Positions 1 through 8,780 of a DNA stretch of 64,000 nucleotides are shown here, piece after piece. The stretch is from Prorocentrum cordatum (taxonomy: Eukaryota > Sar > Dinophyceae > Prorocentrales > Prorocentraceae). The position numbers and the translations under genes were made by a program. Position 1 is the first letter of the stretch, and each line of letters opens with the position of its first letter. The stretch covers positions 643,223-707,222 of the forward strand of contig CAUYUJ010021671.1 of NCBI GenBank assembly GCA_963575745.1, in the 5' to 3' direction. The notes below the pieces were generated by a model that was given only the letters and a program-made list of their open reading frames with translations, was not told the origin of the DNA and searched no databases.

Positions 1-455
1 CACTCCGTCGGGTCGCAGAGGTCGATGTCTAGACCTTGCACGGTTGGGAAGTGAGCTGGGAGGGCGGTGCGGGCCTCTGCCCAATGTACGTGCGCGTGGA
101 CTGCGGAGTCGCCTGCGTTGGGTAAAGCATCCGCTCAGAACACTCCAAGGGTGGCGAGGCTGTCTGCAGCCTTATTCAGGCGGCGCCTCACGGCCTGCCA
201 GGAAAGCACCCAGCCAATGCTATCCGCCTGGGCGAGGGCGTCGTCCATTTGCTGAGCCAAGTGTAGCCTCCTGTACCTGGCTGTGCCGGCACCATATCGC
301 ATGGCCGCTAAGTTGTCCCCGACAATCCTGGCGGCCCGCAGGGGGCCGCGGGGGTGGGGGGGGGGGAGTGCGAGTCCAGCGCGGCAGCCGGCTACCTCGG
401 CCATCTGTGCGCTGCTGCATCCGGGGAGCGCAACTATGGTAACCGCCAGCTGGTA
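1..455 (-). pseudogene. LINE RNase H fragment, 5'-truncated second copy
   Basis: Read leftwards from about 450 this encodes the second half of a retrotransposon RNase H. It matches the RNase H at 11.6-12.5 kb almost residue for residue: AEVAGCRAGLAL, VGDNLAAMRYGAGT, RRLHLAQQMD, AVRRRLNKAADSLATLGVF. The N-terminal RNase H strand and the RT are missing, and the break at about 450 coincides with a short CTGGTA-GGTTAC repeat. At 133-135 the codon after GVF is TGA, where the other copy has TGG (Trp). Beyond that stop, similarity continues in the same frame (ADALPNAGDS against ASALNRAGDH), so the stop is a mutation in a formerly longer ORF. The fragment runs off the window edge. A separate LINE copy of the same family is the simplest reading. 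Confidence 0.8.
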
Positions 456-468
456 GGGTTACTTTTTT

Positions 469-1177
469 GGTTCGCGGCTCCAAGGCAAAGGTCAGGGGGC
501 GGACGCAGCGTCCGGGATGCGGCACACTGGTATGGTTACTTTTTGATCGGCGGCCCCAAGGAAGAGTCCAGAGAGCGGGTCAATCTCGACAGGGGCGCAA
601 TGCGAGACGATTGGCAACGAAGGCACATAGGCCAACGCCGCAATCCACGTGCGAGGAACAAAATGAACCTCATTAGAGCCGACCCGGGAACGGAAGACGG
701 CAGCAGACTGTAAAGCCAGCGGAGGGTCGCACAGTGGCGCCAGCCCCCACAGACCAAGCCTGCGAGAAAGCGGGAACGCTGTGCGGGCGGCACAGAGCCC
801 GAGGAAAGGCACCGCCAAACGCGGCGAGGAGGAGCAGAAGGGGAGACAGAGGCGCAGGAGGCGACGAGGGGAGGGGGAAGGAAGGACGCCTCACTCACAG
901 AGCACCTGAGGTGCTCGGGGACAAGTGCGTCGAACCTTGACAGGAGTCGGCAGCCTTGTCGTCAGAGTCCCCGCCTGCAACTTCCTTGCCACTGTGGATG
1001 GGGGGAAACGCTGCGTGGTGCCACCGCTGCACCACCCAGCGGGAGGCCTGCGGACCTGCCCGTGGAGGAACCGCTGGGCTGCCGTGGGCCTCGTGCGCCG
1101 TGCACCGTGATAACGGCCGTTGGCGTCGTTGTCGTACGCGATCAGCAAGTCCGCCCAAAGGAAGGGGGCGATGTCGC
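469..1177. other. Non-coding spacer
   Basis: No ORF here has recognisable protein features. Short overlapping ORFs occur on both strands, as expected in GC-rich DNA. It holds the second CTGGTATGGTTAC copy and otherwise looks like decayed repeat DNA downstream of the helicase ORF. Confidence 0.5.
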
Positions 1178-1860
1178 AAGCGAAGCCAGGGGCCGGAGGG
1201 ACGGGCCTGACATGGGAAAGCTGTGACCTGCCAAAGGATGGACCACTTGCACAGGAATCCTGCCTCCCCAGGCCCACCAACCGGTGCCAGCGGGTGATCG
1301 CACCCAGCCGTTGGGATAGGGGTGACCACCTCGGAACATGCACGTGATCGTTGCCACGACGGGGAGAAGCCGAGTGGCGCGGTACACCACAACAGCGCGC
1401 GTGGAGGAGGGGGAGGAGAGGCGCAGCCGATAGCCGCAAGTCAGGTAAATTAAAGGAGGAGGGGAGAGGGGCAAAGCCAGTGGGCCTTGTGGCGACGGTG
1501 ACCTAAGTGAACCCAACAGTGTGCGTTGCAAGAGTTGTGAACTTGAGGGGGGCAGGCAGTGACCTGTCAAAGGACGGACCACTCGTGCAGGAATCCCTCT
1601 TCCCCAGGCCCACCCTCAGGTGCCAGCGGGTGGACGTGTCACGCCGCAGAGATAGGGGTGACCACCTCAGGAACCTGCACTTGAACGCCACGATGGGGGG
1701 ATACCGAGTGGCGCAGCACGCCACGTCAGTGTGAGTGGAGGAGGAGGAGAAGAGGCGCAGCCGATAGCCGCAAGACCAGAAAAGGAATGGAGGAGGGGAG
1801 AGTGGCGATGCCAGTGGGCATTGTGGAGACAGTGGCCGATGTGGACCCAACAGTGAGCGT
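1178..1860. repeat. Diverged tandem repeat, two units of about 335 bp
   Basis: Unit one (about 1225-1525) and unit two (about 1561-1860) share a colinear series of blocks: GACCTGYCAAAGGAYGGACCA, CCCCAGGCCCACC, GATAGGGGTGACCACCTC, GGCGCAGCCGATAGCCGCAAG and a CCCAACAGTG end. Divergence is substantial, so the duplication is old. No coding potential is evident. Confidence 0.75.
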
Positions 1861-3230
1861 TTTATGCGCGCCCGTTGCGACCGCCCCTGGGGGGGCCAGA
1901 CCGCTCGACGCCCACGCAGCGTGTTACCTCCGATGAGTGCTGTGGCCTCTGTGATCCCTCCACCGTGCGCGCGAGGGTCCTCAGCGGCCGCGGGGGGAAC
2001 GGGGCGCCAGACCTCTGTGGGGGACAGCGCTGTCACATGCCCATAGCAGCACCGACTGGGGGAAGCGCGTGAGGTGTGACCACGGGACGTGGACTCAGCT
2101 CTGGTATGGTTACTTTTTTTTCTTTTACAGCCGCGGGCGGAAGCGCCAGCGGCGGCGGGTAACGGTCGGGCTGCGGCCGATACAAATTGGCCGAAAGCGC
2201 GCGCGAGCGCGGCCGGCGCCGGGCGGCGGGTGCAAGGGTGCCGCAGCCCAGGGAGTCTGACGGCAACCAGCACCCAGGGAGCAGTAAATACGTTGCCAAA
2301 GTGGCGCGATGCAATACCCCCACCGTGTCAAGGCCATAGAAAGCAGTACGCTGAGACACTGACTGAACAGGAGGGAGTCTCCAACCTCGGCGGGAATGGC
2401 GTGCAAGGCCTCCCAGGGTGCCAGCCATGCACAAGCGCCAACCGAGAGACACGCAAGCTGTCGCCAGTCGGCATCCCGCACGGAGAGGTTGGACTCTGAC
2501 AGCGCCAGCGAACCGTCGCAGCTTCAGAGAACGCACCCGCGCAGCCCAAAGGCGTGGAATTCGTGGTGTCAGAAACCGAACAAACACGTCGGGCCAGGAG
2601 ACAACCGCGAATGGATGCGAACGCAAGCGGCCATCAAGTGACATGATGTGACGCTACGCGGAGGTACAACTGTCCCAATCCTCTACCAGGCACAAGTCGC
2701 AAGCGACGCCAACCAGGATAAGAACAGGACGTGTACCAGGGAGCATCTAACGTGACCAGCACAAACAGAGCCGCCTATCCATGGTACCCTGGCGTACCAG
2801 AGTGAAGTAGACGCTGGCGCTCTGGGGAGCTGTGCTGCCTCTTGCCAGCTGCAACCAAGCAACAGCCAGCTGTCACGAAGAAGCCCAGGGAGTTGACCAC
2901 TCATCCGAGTGGAGCGGGGGAGCGACGGTGGGATGATGCCAGTCCGGGCAACCGTAACTGGCGGCCAGCAAAGGAACAGCGTACGCACTAGGCACAGATG
3001 TGGGATCAGTCTTCTGACCACCCGCTGCCACCCGTGGCCGGTGCGCGCAGGTGAGTGCGCAACTGGTCCCTGCGTCCGGGCGCGGCAATGTCCTACGGGT
3101 GGGCATCCCAAGTCATCGTGTCGGAGGGGTACCTCAACGGCGCCAGAAGTGCACCGTCTGGTCTTCGTTGAAAACCCGCTGCCGGGAAACCACCCGCCCA
3201 CGGTCGCTCCCAGGGGGGGCGCGGAGAGGA
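1861..3230. other. Non-coding spacer with CCCAGGG motifs
   Basis: No convincing gene is present. It contains the third CTGGTATGGTTAC plus poly-T motif (2101-2120) and several CCCAGGG motifs (about 2226, 2276, 2413, 2875, 3209). It is probably part of the 3' non-coding zone of the minus-strand retroelement. Confidence 0.4.
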
Positions 3231-3844
3231 GCAGCTGAAGGCCGCTGTACCTTTGAGAAACCCAGGGGGCGTGAGTGCGGTTCTGGACAGTGACGAGGCG
3301 AAGCCATCTTTGCGTCGGCCACAGAGCCGCGAGGCCGGGGGAGAGGCCCGACAGGGCCAGAGGTGAAAACAACTACAGCGGGGCCAGGGGCCAACTATGG
3401 CCTGCACGCAACACGCCCCAGCGCTGTCATGCAGACGGTATTGCTGGTAAACACACTTGGGTCCAAAGGCAGGAAGTGCGTGTACCAGGGAGGGCGGCGG
3501 AAGGCCGCCACACGAGTATATGGAACTTGAAGAGCAGCTGAAGGCCGCTGTACCTTAGAGAAACCCAGGGAGCTTTGTGAGTGCGGTTCTGGACTGAGAC
3601 GAGGCGACGCCATCGGCGTCGGTCACAGAGCCGCGAGGCCGGGGGGCGAAGTCCGACAGGGCCAGAGGTGAAACCAACTACAGCAGGGCCAGGGGCCAAC
3701 TATGGCCTGCACGCAACACGCCCCCGTGCTGCCATGCAGACGGTATTGCTGGTAACCACACTTGGGTCCAAAGGCAGGAAGTGCGTGTACCAGGGAGGGC
3801 GGCGGAAGGCCGCCACACGAGTATATGAAACGTAACCCAGGGAG
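3231..3844. repeat. Tandem 303/311-bp repeat, each unit headed by a hairpin
   Basis: Two near-identical units (3231-3533 and 3534-3844) follow one another, and a third unit start lies at 3845. Each begins with GCAGC-TGAAG-G(C/Y)NGC, an inverted repeat with a five-base TGAAG loop, followed shortly by AAACCCAGGG. Each also contains GGCGGC-GGAAG-GCCGCC (near 3493 and 3797). The array lies just downstream (minus sense) of the helicase ORF stop at 3914 and resembles a repeated 3' UTR of a retroelement. Confidence 0.8.
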
Positions 3845-3913
3845 GCAGCTGAAGGCTGCACAGAGTGTGGAAGTCGGACGCTGCACCTGGAACTCTTGGG
3901 GATGCGGGGGGGC

Positions 3914-4290
3914 TCAGTCGCCCCACCGTTGCCTCTTCTCGCCACGGTCATCTGGCCTGCCGCCACCACGCTTGCCTCCTGACTGCCACTGGTCTTCGTG
4001 CCAGCCAGAGCTCCAGCCACTCTGCCAGTTGTCCCAGGCGTCCCAGGAGCTCCTTGCCCGGTCGTACCAGCTGTTATGTTGGTGGTTGCCCTTGCCCGTG
4101 CCGTCGGTCCTGGTGTGGCGCATGTATTCGGCCCGCACCGTTGCCCAGTCGATGCAGAAGTTATACTTCTTGTCCATCGCGTAGGCATCGTATCCACAGT
4201 GCTTCCAGTCATCCAAGAACTTGTTGATTTTCGCGTCCGTGTGCAGCTTCGGGTCTGACTTGGGGTCCTTGGACCCAGGGATCCGGATGC
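3914..4290 (-). CDS. C-terminal tail of the helicase ORF, separated by a 130-bp duplication
   Basis: This frame encodes the natural C-terminus of the helicase polyprotein: KFLDDWKHCGYDAYAMDKKY, then a hydrophilic W/G/R-rich tail ending RWGD at a TGA (3914-3916). It is out of frame with the long upstream ORF because 130 bp are tandemly duplicated (4291-4550). Deleting one copy joins the two parts in frame. The tail is basic and Trp-rich, consistent with nucleic-acid binding, but no named domain is recognised. Confidence 0.65.
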
Positions 4291-4550
4291 CTTATGTGTA
4301 GGCCGACCAAAGGGCACATAATACTCCACCCAAGTCCACTTGGTGTCTGGCGATGCGCTTGGCGGGCGTCTCTCCGCGGCGCTCCAAGTCCACGGAGCCC
4401 AGCCAGGCCTTGTACATGGCCTTATGTGTAGGCCGACCAAAGGGCACATAATACTCCACCCAAGTCCACTTGGTGTCTGGCGATGCGCTTGGCGGGCGTC
4501 TCTCCGCGGCGCTCCAAGTCCACGGAGCCCAGCCAGGCCTTGTACATGGG
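4291..4550. repeat. 130-bp direct tandem duplication inside the helicase ORF
   Basis: Positions 4291-4420 and 4421-4550 are identical by eye and abut exactly. As 130 is not a multiple of three, the duplication shifts the frame and produces the stop that ends the 1172-aa ORF at 4422. The coding strand of the unit contains CAAG|GCCTGG, so splicing from the first AG|GC to the second would remove exactly 130 nt as a GC-AG intron and restore the ORF. Confidence 0.9.
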
Positions 4551-7500
4551 GCCTCCGTGGGCGTCGGTCAGCTGGTTGAGAGCGTGTCGTTCCGCTGCGC
4601 CAGAGTAGGCAAGCCTGCGGTCTGGTGTCTGTGGATTGCGTAGTGGGGGGCGGTGGACCTGTGCTGTGCCTCTCTCTCGCGCGGCTTCGTCTTGACCTGC
4701 CCTGGAACCACTGGCGTTCTGCTCGGTGGTGGCTGCACCACCCCAGGCGTTCAACGGGTCGTCGTCGGAGCTGGGTTCCATGCTCTCTGCCGTTGGGCTT
4801 TGCTGTGGCGGCTTGGCGCCAGGGCCATCATCTTCCGCGCCCGTGGCCGTGTCCGCACCGTCATCAGGGGGAGGAGCCTCTTGGGGGCTTCCATAGTCGG
4901 CTGAATCCGCTCGTTCAGTGGCAGGAATTTCGTCTTCGTCGCCCCCCTCTTTGGCAGCTAGGCCAGGCACCTTCGCGTCTCCAGCACATATTTCGGCGTC
5001 TTTCGTACCCAGGGAGTTGTCTGCACCAAACGCTGTGGAGGTGTCTTCCTCGGGTCTTGCTGGAGCTTCGGGCTTGCCCAGCCACTGTGTCGGATGGCGC
5101 CCTGCCGCGTTGCAGGGCCTGTTCTCGCTCATGGCCTGCACATGCGACTCCGCCAGGGAGGTGATGGTTGTCGAGGCCAAGGCATCGGCACTGAGGCTGA
5201 GCAGGAAGCTCGTCAGCGTGCCCATCTCGTGTCTGACTGGGCTGAAGCCACTCGCCGGGGCGAGGGTCGAGACGTGCCGCTCCCAGGCCTCTTTGTGCTT
5301 CTCGCCGTTGGTGAGGTGGGAGACGACTCGCGCGGCGGCCAGCCGCTTGCCTTCCCATGGCTGGTTGAGCGGGGAGCAGTCCCTCGGGATGTCGTCGCCG
5401 TACGCCGCCTTGAGAAAAATCGTCAACCGACTGCCTGGCCACGAGGCTTCTTCGTTTTTAGGCTCTGGGATGCTATCATCGCAATGGCCGTGACAGAACT
5501 GCCGCCAAGCGTAGCCCAGTCCAGGGTGGAAGTCCCGGAGGTAGGACACGAGGAGCTGCTGAACGACCACGTCTCCGCTGCCAGACCTACTCCTGGGGTC
5601 GTCTGACCTGAGCGTGGGGTTGGTGACCTCCCTGCAGTCCAGGAGCGGCCCCTGAGGGACTGGCAGCTCAGGCAGGAGCCCCATGAGCTGCGGGAGAGTC
5701 CCGGGGGCCTGCTCGGCCACGGGGGCGGCTGCTCCCGAGGCGCTGGACCCGGGGAGGTTTGCCGCTCCTGTCTTGGTGAAGCGATCTGAGGCCTTGGCGT
5801 CAGCGCCCATCCAGGGAAGGGCGTTGACAATGTCCACTGGGGCCTCCGCTACGATCTGGCTATTGAGCGTTGGCAGGACAGGGGCCTCGGCTGGATACAG
5901 TGCCCTGTAGTCTCTCCCAATGATGTGGTCCAGAGTCGCGGGCCCGATGTTCCAGATGGGGACCAGGCACCGCCGGCAGCACCACGTGGCATTCCAGTCG
6001 CGCTCCCACCAGGCTACGGCTCGCCGCTCAATGGGAGGCAGCCCTGCTTGCTCGGGCACGCCCACTCCTTCCTTTGGCTTCCATATGAAGCATCCCAGGG
6101 GAGGTGCTCCAGTTTTCCAGACTAGGAGCGGCGCCCATGGGGGGCATGTGTCGCACCGAGCAGGGTAGACCTTGTTTTCCGCAGCTTTGAGGCCGAATCG
6201 CTCATCCCTGACCCGGAGGATGGGAATAGTGGTGTTGGCGCGCTTTGGGATGTGCATGCCCGCCGGCGTCATGATGAGATCCGCCAGTGTCCTCGTGCCC
6301 GATTGGGGGCTGCATCCAAAGCCAAGTGGGAGATGACCCAGGGAGGGGAGGGCAACCGCCTTCTTGTCACTTGCGCCACCGGTCCTCCAATTTTCGTACT
6401 CCTTGACCTTATCCGCGACTGTTGCACCGTTTGGTGCTGGGATGCCCTTTCCCTCCAGGTGTCGAATCCAGCAGATCTCGCAGTGCCATCCCAAGTTTGT
6501 ACCGTCGAGGTAGGCCTGGGGCCGGTTCTGCGCTACCATCAGGCGTGTATCGTCCGAGATCCAGGTACCGTCTGTGGAGCGTAGCTGATCCTTGCCGCAT
6601 CTGTCGCATTTGAACCTGCCGTGCTTCTGCTCAGCCAACAGCCTGTCGTCGGGGATGTGCGGGGGGTCCTGCTTGGTACCTGGGGCAGGGGCGGACGGCA
6701 TGGGGGCGTTCAGATCGATGTTGGAAAGCGCGAATCCGCCGCCGATGTAGGCGAGCCCAGCACCCCGGTCGTCGTCACCCAGGGAGGCGTCTGAGCCCGC
6801 GAGCGCGATGTGAAGCGCGCACACGGAGCAGTGGTGCGTACCCAGGGGGGTCAGTGAGGCGGCTGGGACGATCTTCTCGAGGACGAGCATCGGGGCCTCC
6901 AGCTGGAAGTCATGCCTGTCCATCTCACTCCAGGTCTGCGGGCAGCCGGCTGCCTGTGCGTCGGGGTGGTGGTGTGCCACCGCTACGAGCTTGGAGATGT
7001 GGGGCAGGATTGCCTCGATGCGCCCGTGAAGATCGGCCAGATCCTCCAGCGTGAGGCCCCAGGTGCTCGCGAAGTCCTGCCGGAACCCTCGATGCGCTTC
7101 CTGCCACGGGACACAGAAACCCAGGATAGCTTCAATCACGTCCCCAGCCTGTTCGGCGTGCGGGAACGGCCACAAGAACACGCGCGGCTCGCGGAGCATT
7201 AACATCATGACCACCAGGAGCGAGCGGGTCTTGCAAGACTCCATGGGGAGGCCATCTGTGTCCTTGATCTCCTCCCGGAGTCGGCCCCTGGTTGGATCGA
7301 CGGAAGCGCTACCTAAGATCTCCTGCAGGCCAACCGTCCCAGGGTGCTTCCTGTGCATGCAGCAATCCTTGGTTGTTGCACTCCACGCCTGGGGAACCTG
7401 CCGGAACAGTCCCTTGGGAGTGCACTGTCGCCGCCCGCAGAGCGTTGCACGTCGGCCCCTGACGCGCGGCACCGGGGGGAGGGAGTCATTGCACACTGCG

Positions 7501-7940
7501 TGGCCTGCGTCCTCCCAGGGAGCGCCAAGGCCTGCCCAGAGCACGTTGTAGACCAGATTGGTCGCGTCTAAACCCAGGGACATGTCGAACAGGAAGCCCA
7601 GGTGCGACCAAGCCTTCCGGTCGAGTCTACCAGGCTGCCGCGGTGTCTCGGACAGCGAGAATTCGTGCGGGTGGAGCCCCGCCACCAGGTAGATGAGCGC
7701 ATGGAAGGCAGGCGTCGAGAGGATCTCGTTTAAGCCGTCAGAGATGAACTTGCCCTGGGAGCCCCAGTCGAAGTCATCGGCCAGTGGGGTGTTGAAGCGA
7801 TCGGCGAAGCTGTTCGCCTGAGCGTCACGGGCTTTTCTCTTGGCCGCATCGAGCTCATTGCGCCCGTCCTCTCCCTTCGCGTGACAACTCCAGGCAACAG
7901 GGGGAGGGTGCCCAGGTGGCGAGGTCGGGCAGTGGGTCAA
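4422..7940 (-). CDS. Helicase polyprotein, C-terminal zinc-cluster region
   Basis: A 1,172-codon minus-strand ORF continues the UPF1-like helicase after a +1 frame break near 7911-7919, where the sequence is CCCAGGTGG. True homology probably starts near residue 20 (ELDAAKRKARDAQ). It has several Cys clusters: CDRCGKD...CEIC about two thirds of the way in, then RCDTCPPW and WCCRRCLVPIW, with LDHIIGRDYRAL next. These suggest zinc-binding treble-clef-like modules. The last 250 residues are acidic and Pro/Ala-rich. No catalytic motif is recognised. Its frame ends inside the 130-bp duplication. It may also encode C-terminal regulatory or nucleic-acid-binding functions of a retroelement helicase. 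Confidence 0.6.
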   Translation of the reverse strand: MTHCPTSPPGHPPPVAWSCHAKGEDGRNELDAAKRKARDAQANSFADRFNTPLADDFDWGSQGKFISDGLNEILSTPAFHALIYLVAGLHPHEFSLSETPRQPGRLDRKAWSHLGFLFDMSLGLDATNLVYNVLWAGLGAPWEDAGHAVCNDSLPPVPRVRGRRATLCGRRQCTPKGLFRQVPQAWSATTKDCCMHRKHPGTVGLQEILGSASVDPTRGRLREEIKDTDGLPMESCKTRSLLVVMMLMLREPRVFLWPFPHAEQAGDVIEAILGFCVPWQEAHRGFRQDFASTWGLTLEDLADLHGRIEAILPHISKLVAVAHHHPDAQAAGCPQTWSEMDRHDFQLEAPMLVLEKIVPAASLTPLGTHHCSVCALHIALAGSDASLGDDDRGAGLAYIGGGFALSNIDLNAPMPSAPAPGTKQDPPHIPDDRLLAEQKHGRFKCDRCGKDQLRSTDGTWISDDTRLMVAQNRPQAYLDGTNLGWHCEICWIRHLEGKGIPAPNGATVADKVKEYENWRTGGASDKKAVALPSLGHLPLGFGCSPQSGTRTLADLIMTPAGMHIPKRANTTIPILRVRDERFGLKAAENKVYPARCDTCPPWAPLLVWKTGAPPLGCFIWKPKEGVGVPEQAGLPPIERRAVAWWERDWNATWCCRRCLVPIWNIGPATLDHIIGRDYRALYPAEAPVLPTLNSQIVAEAPVDIVNALPWMGADAKASDRFTKTGAANLPGSSASGAAAPVAEQAPGTLPQLMGLLPELPVPQGPLLDCREVTNPTLRSDDPRSRSGSGDVVVQQLLVSYLRDFHPGLGYAWRQFCHGHCDDSIPEPKNEEASWPGSRLTIFLKAAYGDDIPRDCSPLNQPWEGKRLAAARVVSHLTNGEKHKEAWERHVSTLAPASGFSPVRHEMGTLTSFLLSLSADALASTTITSLAESHVQAMSENRPCNAAGRHPTQWLGKPEAPARPEEDTSTAFGADNSLGTKDAEICAGDAKVPGLAAKEGGDEDEIPATERADSADYGSPQEAPPPDDGADTATGAEDDGPGAKPPQQSPTAESMEPSSDDDPLNAWGGAATTEQNASGSRAGQDEAARERGTAQVHRPPLRNPQTPDRRLAYSGAAERHALNQLTDAHGGPMYKAWLGSVDLERRGETPAKRIARHQVDLGGVLCALWSAYT

Positions 7941-8721
7941 AGCTCTCGTCTATGACCAGGGATCGCCTGTGGCCGGCGGGTCCGTCACCCCCGAACCTGA
8001 CCCAAAGGCGGGCCAAGCGCCCGCATTCGGAAAGCACACGCAGCTGGGACCACGTGGCGTTGGCGAACATGCGCCCGTCTCCCAACATCATGATGTTCCG
8101 CTTGGCCCTCGTGATCGACACGTCCAGCCGCTTGGCGTCATCGACAAAGCCCCAGTTGTGCATCCCGTTGCTCCTGGTGGTCAGCACAATCACGATGTCT
8201 GCCCCCCCACCCTGGCTGGACTCGATGGTAGTGAGCTTGAGGGCCCCACTTTCCATGCGCTTGCCTGCAATCTGCCTGAGACCAGGGAAGGCTGTGCCGA
8301 TGGCTGTGTGGGAGTTACGACCCTCCCGAAAGACGACGGTTTCCCAGCGGTGAGTGTCGACCTCATGCTCTTGGGAGTCTGCTCCAGGGCCGGGGATATC
8401 TTGCCCGCTACGACCGCCACTGCCTTTTCCCTTGCCGGATTCCCCTCTCGTGCCACTCTTCGAGTTCCGAAGGACAGCGCTGAGGTGGCGCGGGCTTTGC
8501 GGCCAGCCGTCCATGAGGATGGCCGTTTGGAGCTGGTAGCCGACGACGATTCGGACGGTGGTGCCTCTTTCAAGCTCGGGGAGGAGTGCCCGCACGATGT
8601 CCACAGCCTGCGCTGCCTCGGGGAGGTTGGCGTAGCCTGGCTGGAGGCCGGACGAAACCTCCCACGAGGGTGTGTCGACTAGCAGGAAGCGGTGCTTGTC
8701 GCCGTTCTGCGGAGGATCCAA
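7855..8721 (-). CDS. UPF1-like SF1 helicase, RecA2 domain
   Basis: This ORF carries the second half of an SF1B (UPF1/SMUBP2-type) helicase. HRFLLVDTPS opens the domain, VRIVVGYQLQ is motif-IV-like, LTTIESSQGGGADIVIVL is motif V with the diagnostic SQG, and RLDVSITRAKRNIMMLGD is motif VI with the arginine finger. Upstream, the frame stays open to about 8795, adding RRLTELAKLTSSNEADL, so the break from the RecA1 ORF lies near 8788-8795 (GCCTAGGT). Such helicases are ATP-dependent 5'-3' unwinding enzymes on RNA or DNA. Here it probably acts on retroelement nucleic acid, which is inferred from position. Confidence 0.85.
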   Translation of the reverse strand: MDPPQNGDKHRFLLVDTPSWEVSSGLQPGYANLPEAAQAVDIVRALLPELERGTTVRIVVGYQLQTAILMDGWPQSPRHLSAVLRNSKSGTRGESGKGKGSGGRSGQDIPGPGADSQEHEVDTHRWETVVFREGRNSHTAIGTAFPGLRQIAGKRMESGALKLTTIESSQGGGADIVIVLTTRSNGMHNWGFVDDAKRLDVSITRAKRNIMMLGDGRMFANATWSQLRVLSECGRLARLWVRFGGDGPAGHRRSLVIDESFDPLPDLATWAPSPCCLELSREGRGRAQ

Positions 8722-8780
8722 CTGCCTGAGGGTCGCGCTGAGGTCGGCCTCGTTGGAACTGGTGAGCTTGGCGAGTTCCG

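Larger units (their letters stand above)
450..2120 (-). repeat. Three copies of a CTGGTATGGTTAC plus T-run motif
   Basis: The plus strand has CTGGTAGGGTTACTTTTTT at 450-468, CTGGTATGGTTACTTTTTG at 527-545 and CTGGTATGGTTAC followed by eight T at 2101. A fourth copy without the T-run sits at 56636-56648, beside the SL relic. On the minus strand each reads A-run, GTAACCATACCAG, then unrelated sequence. The constant end suggests either the terminus of a mobile element with an A-rich tail or a conserved acceptor-like CAG. Function unknown. Confidence 0.6.
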
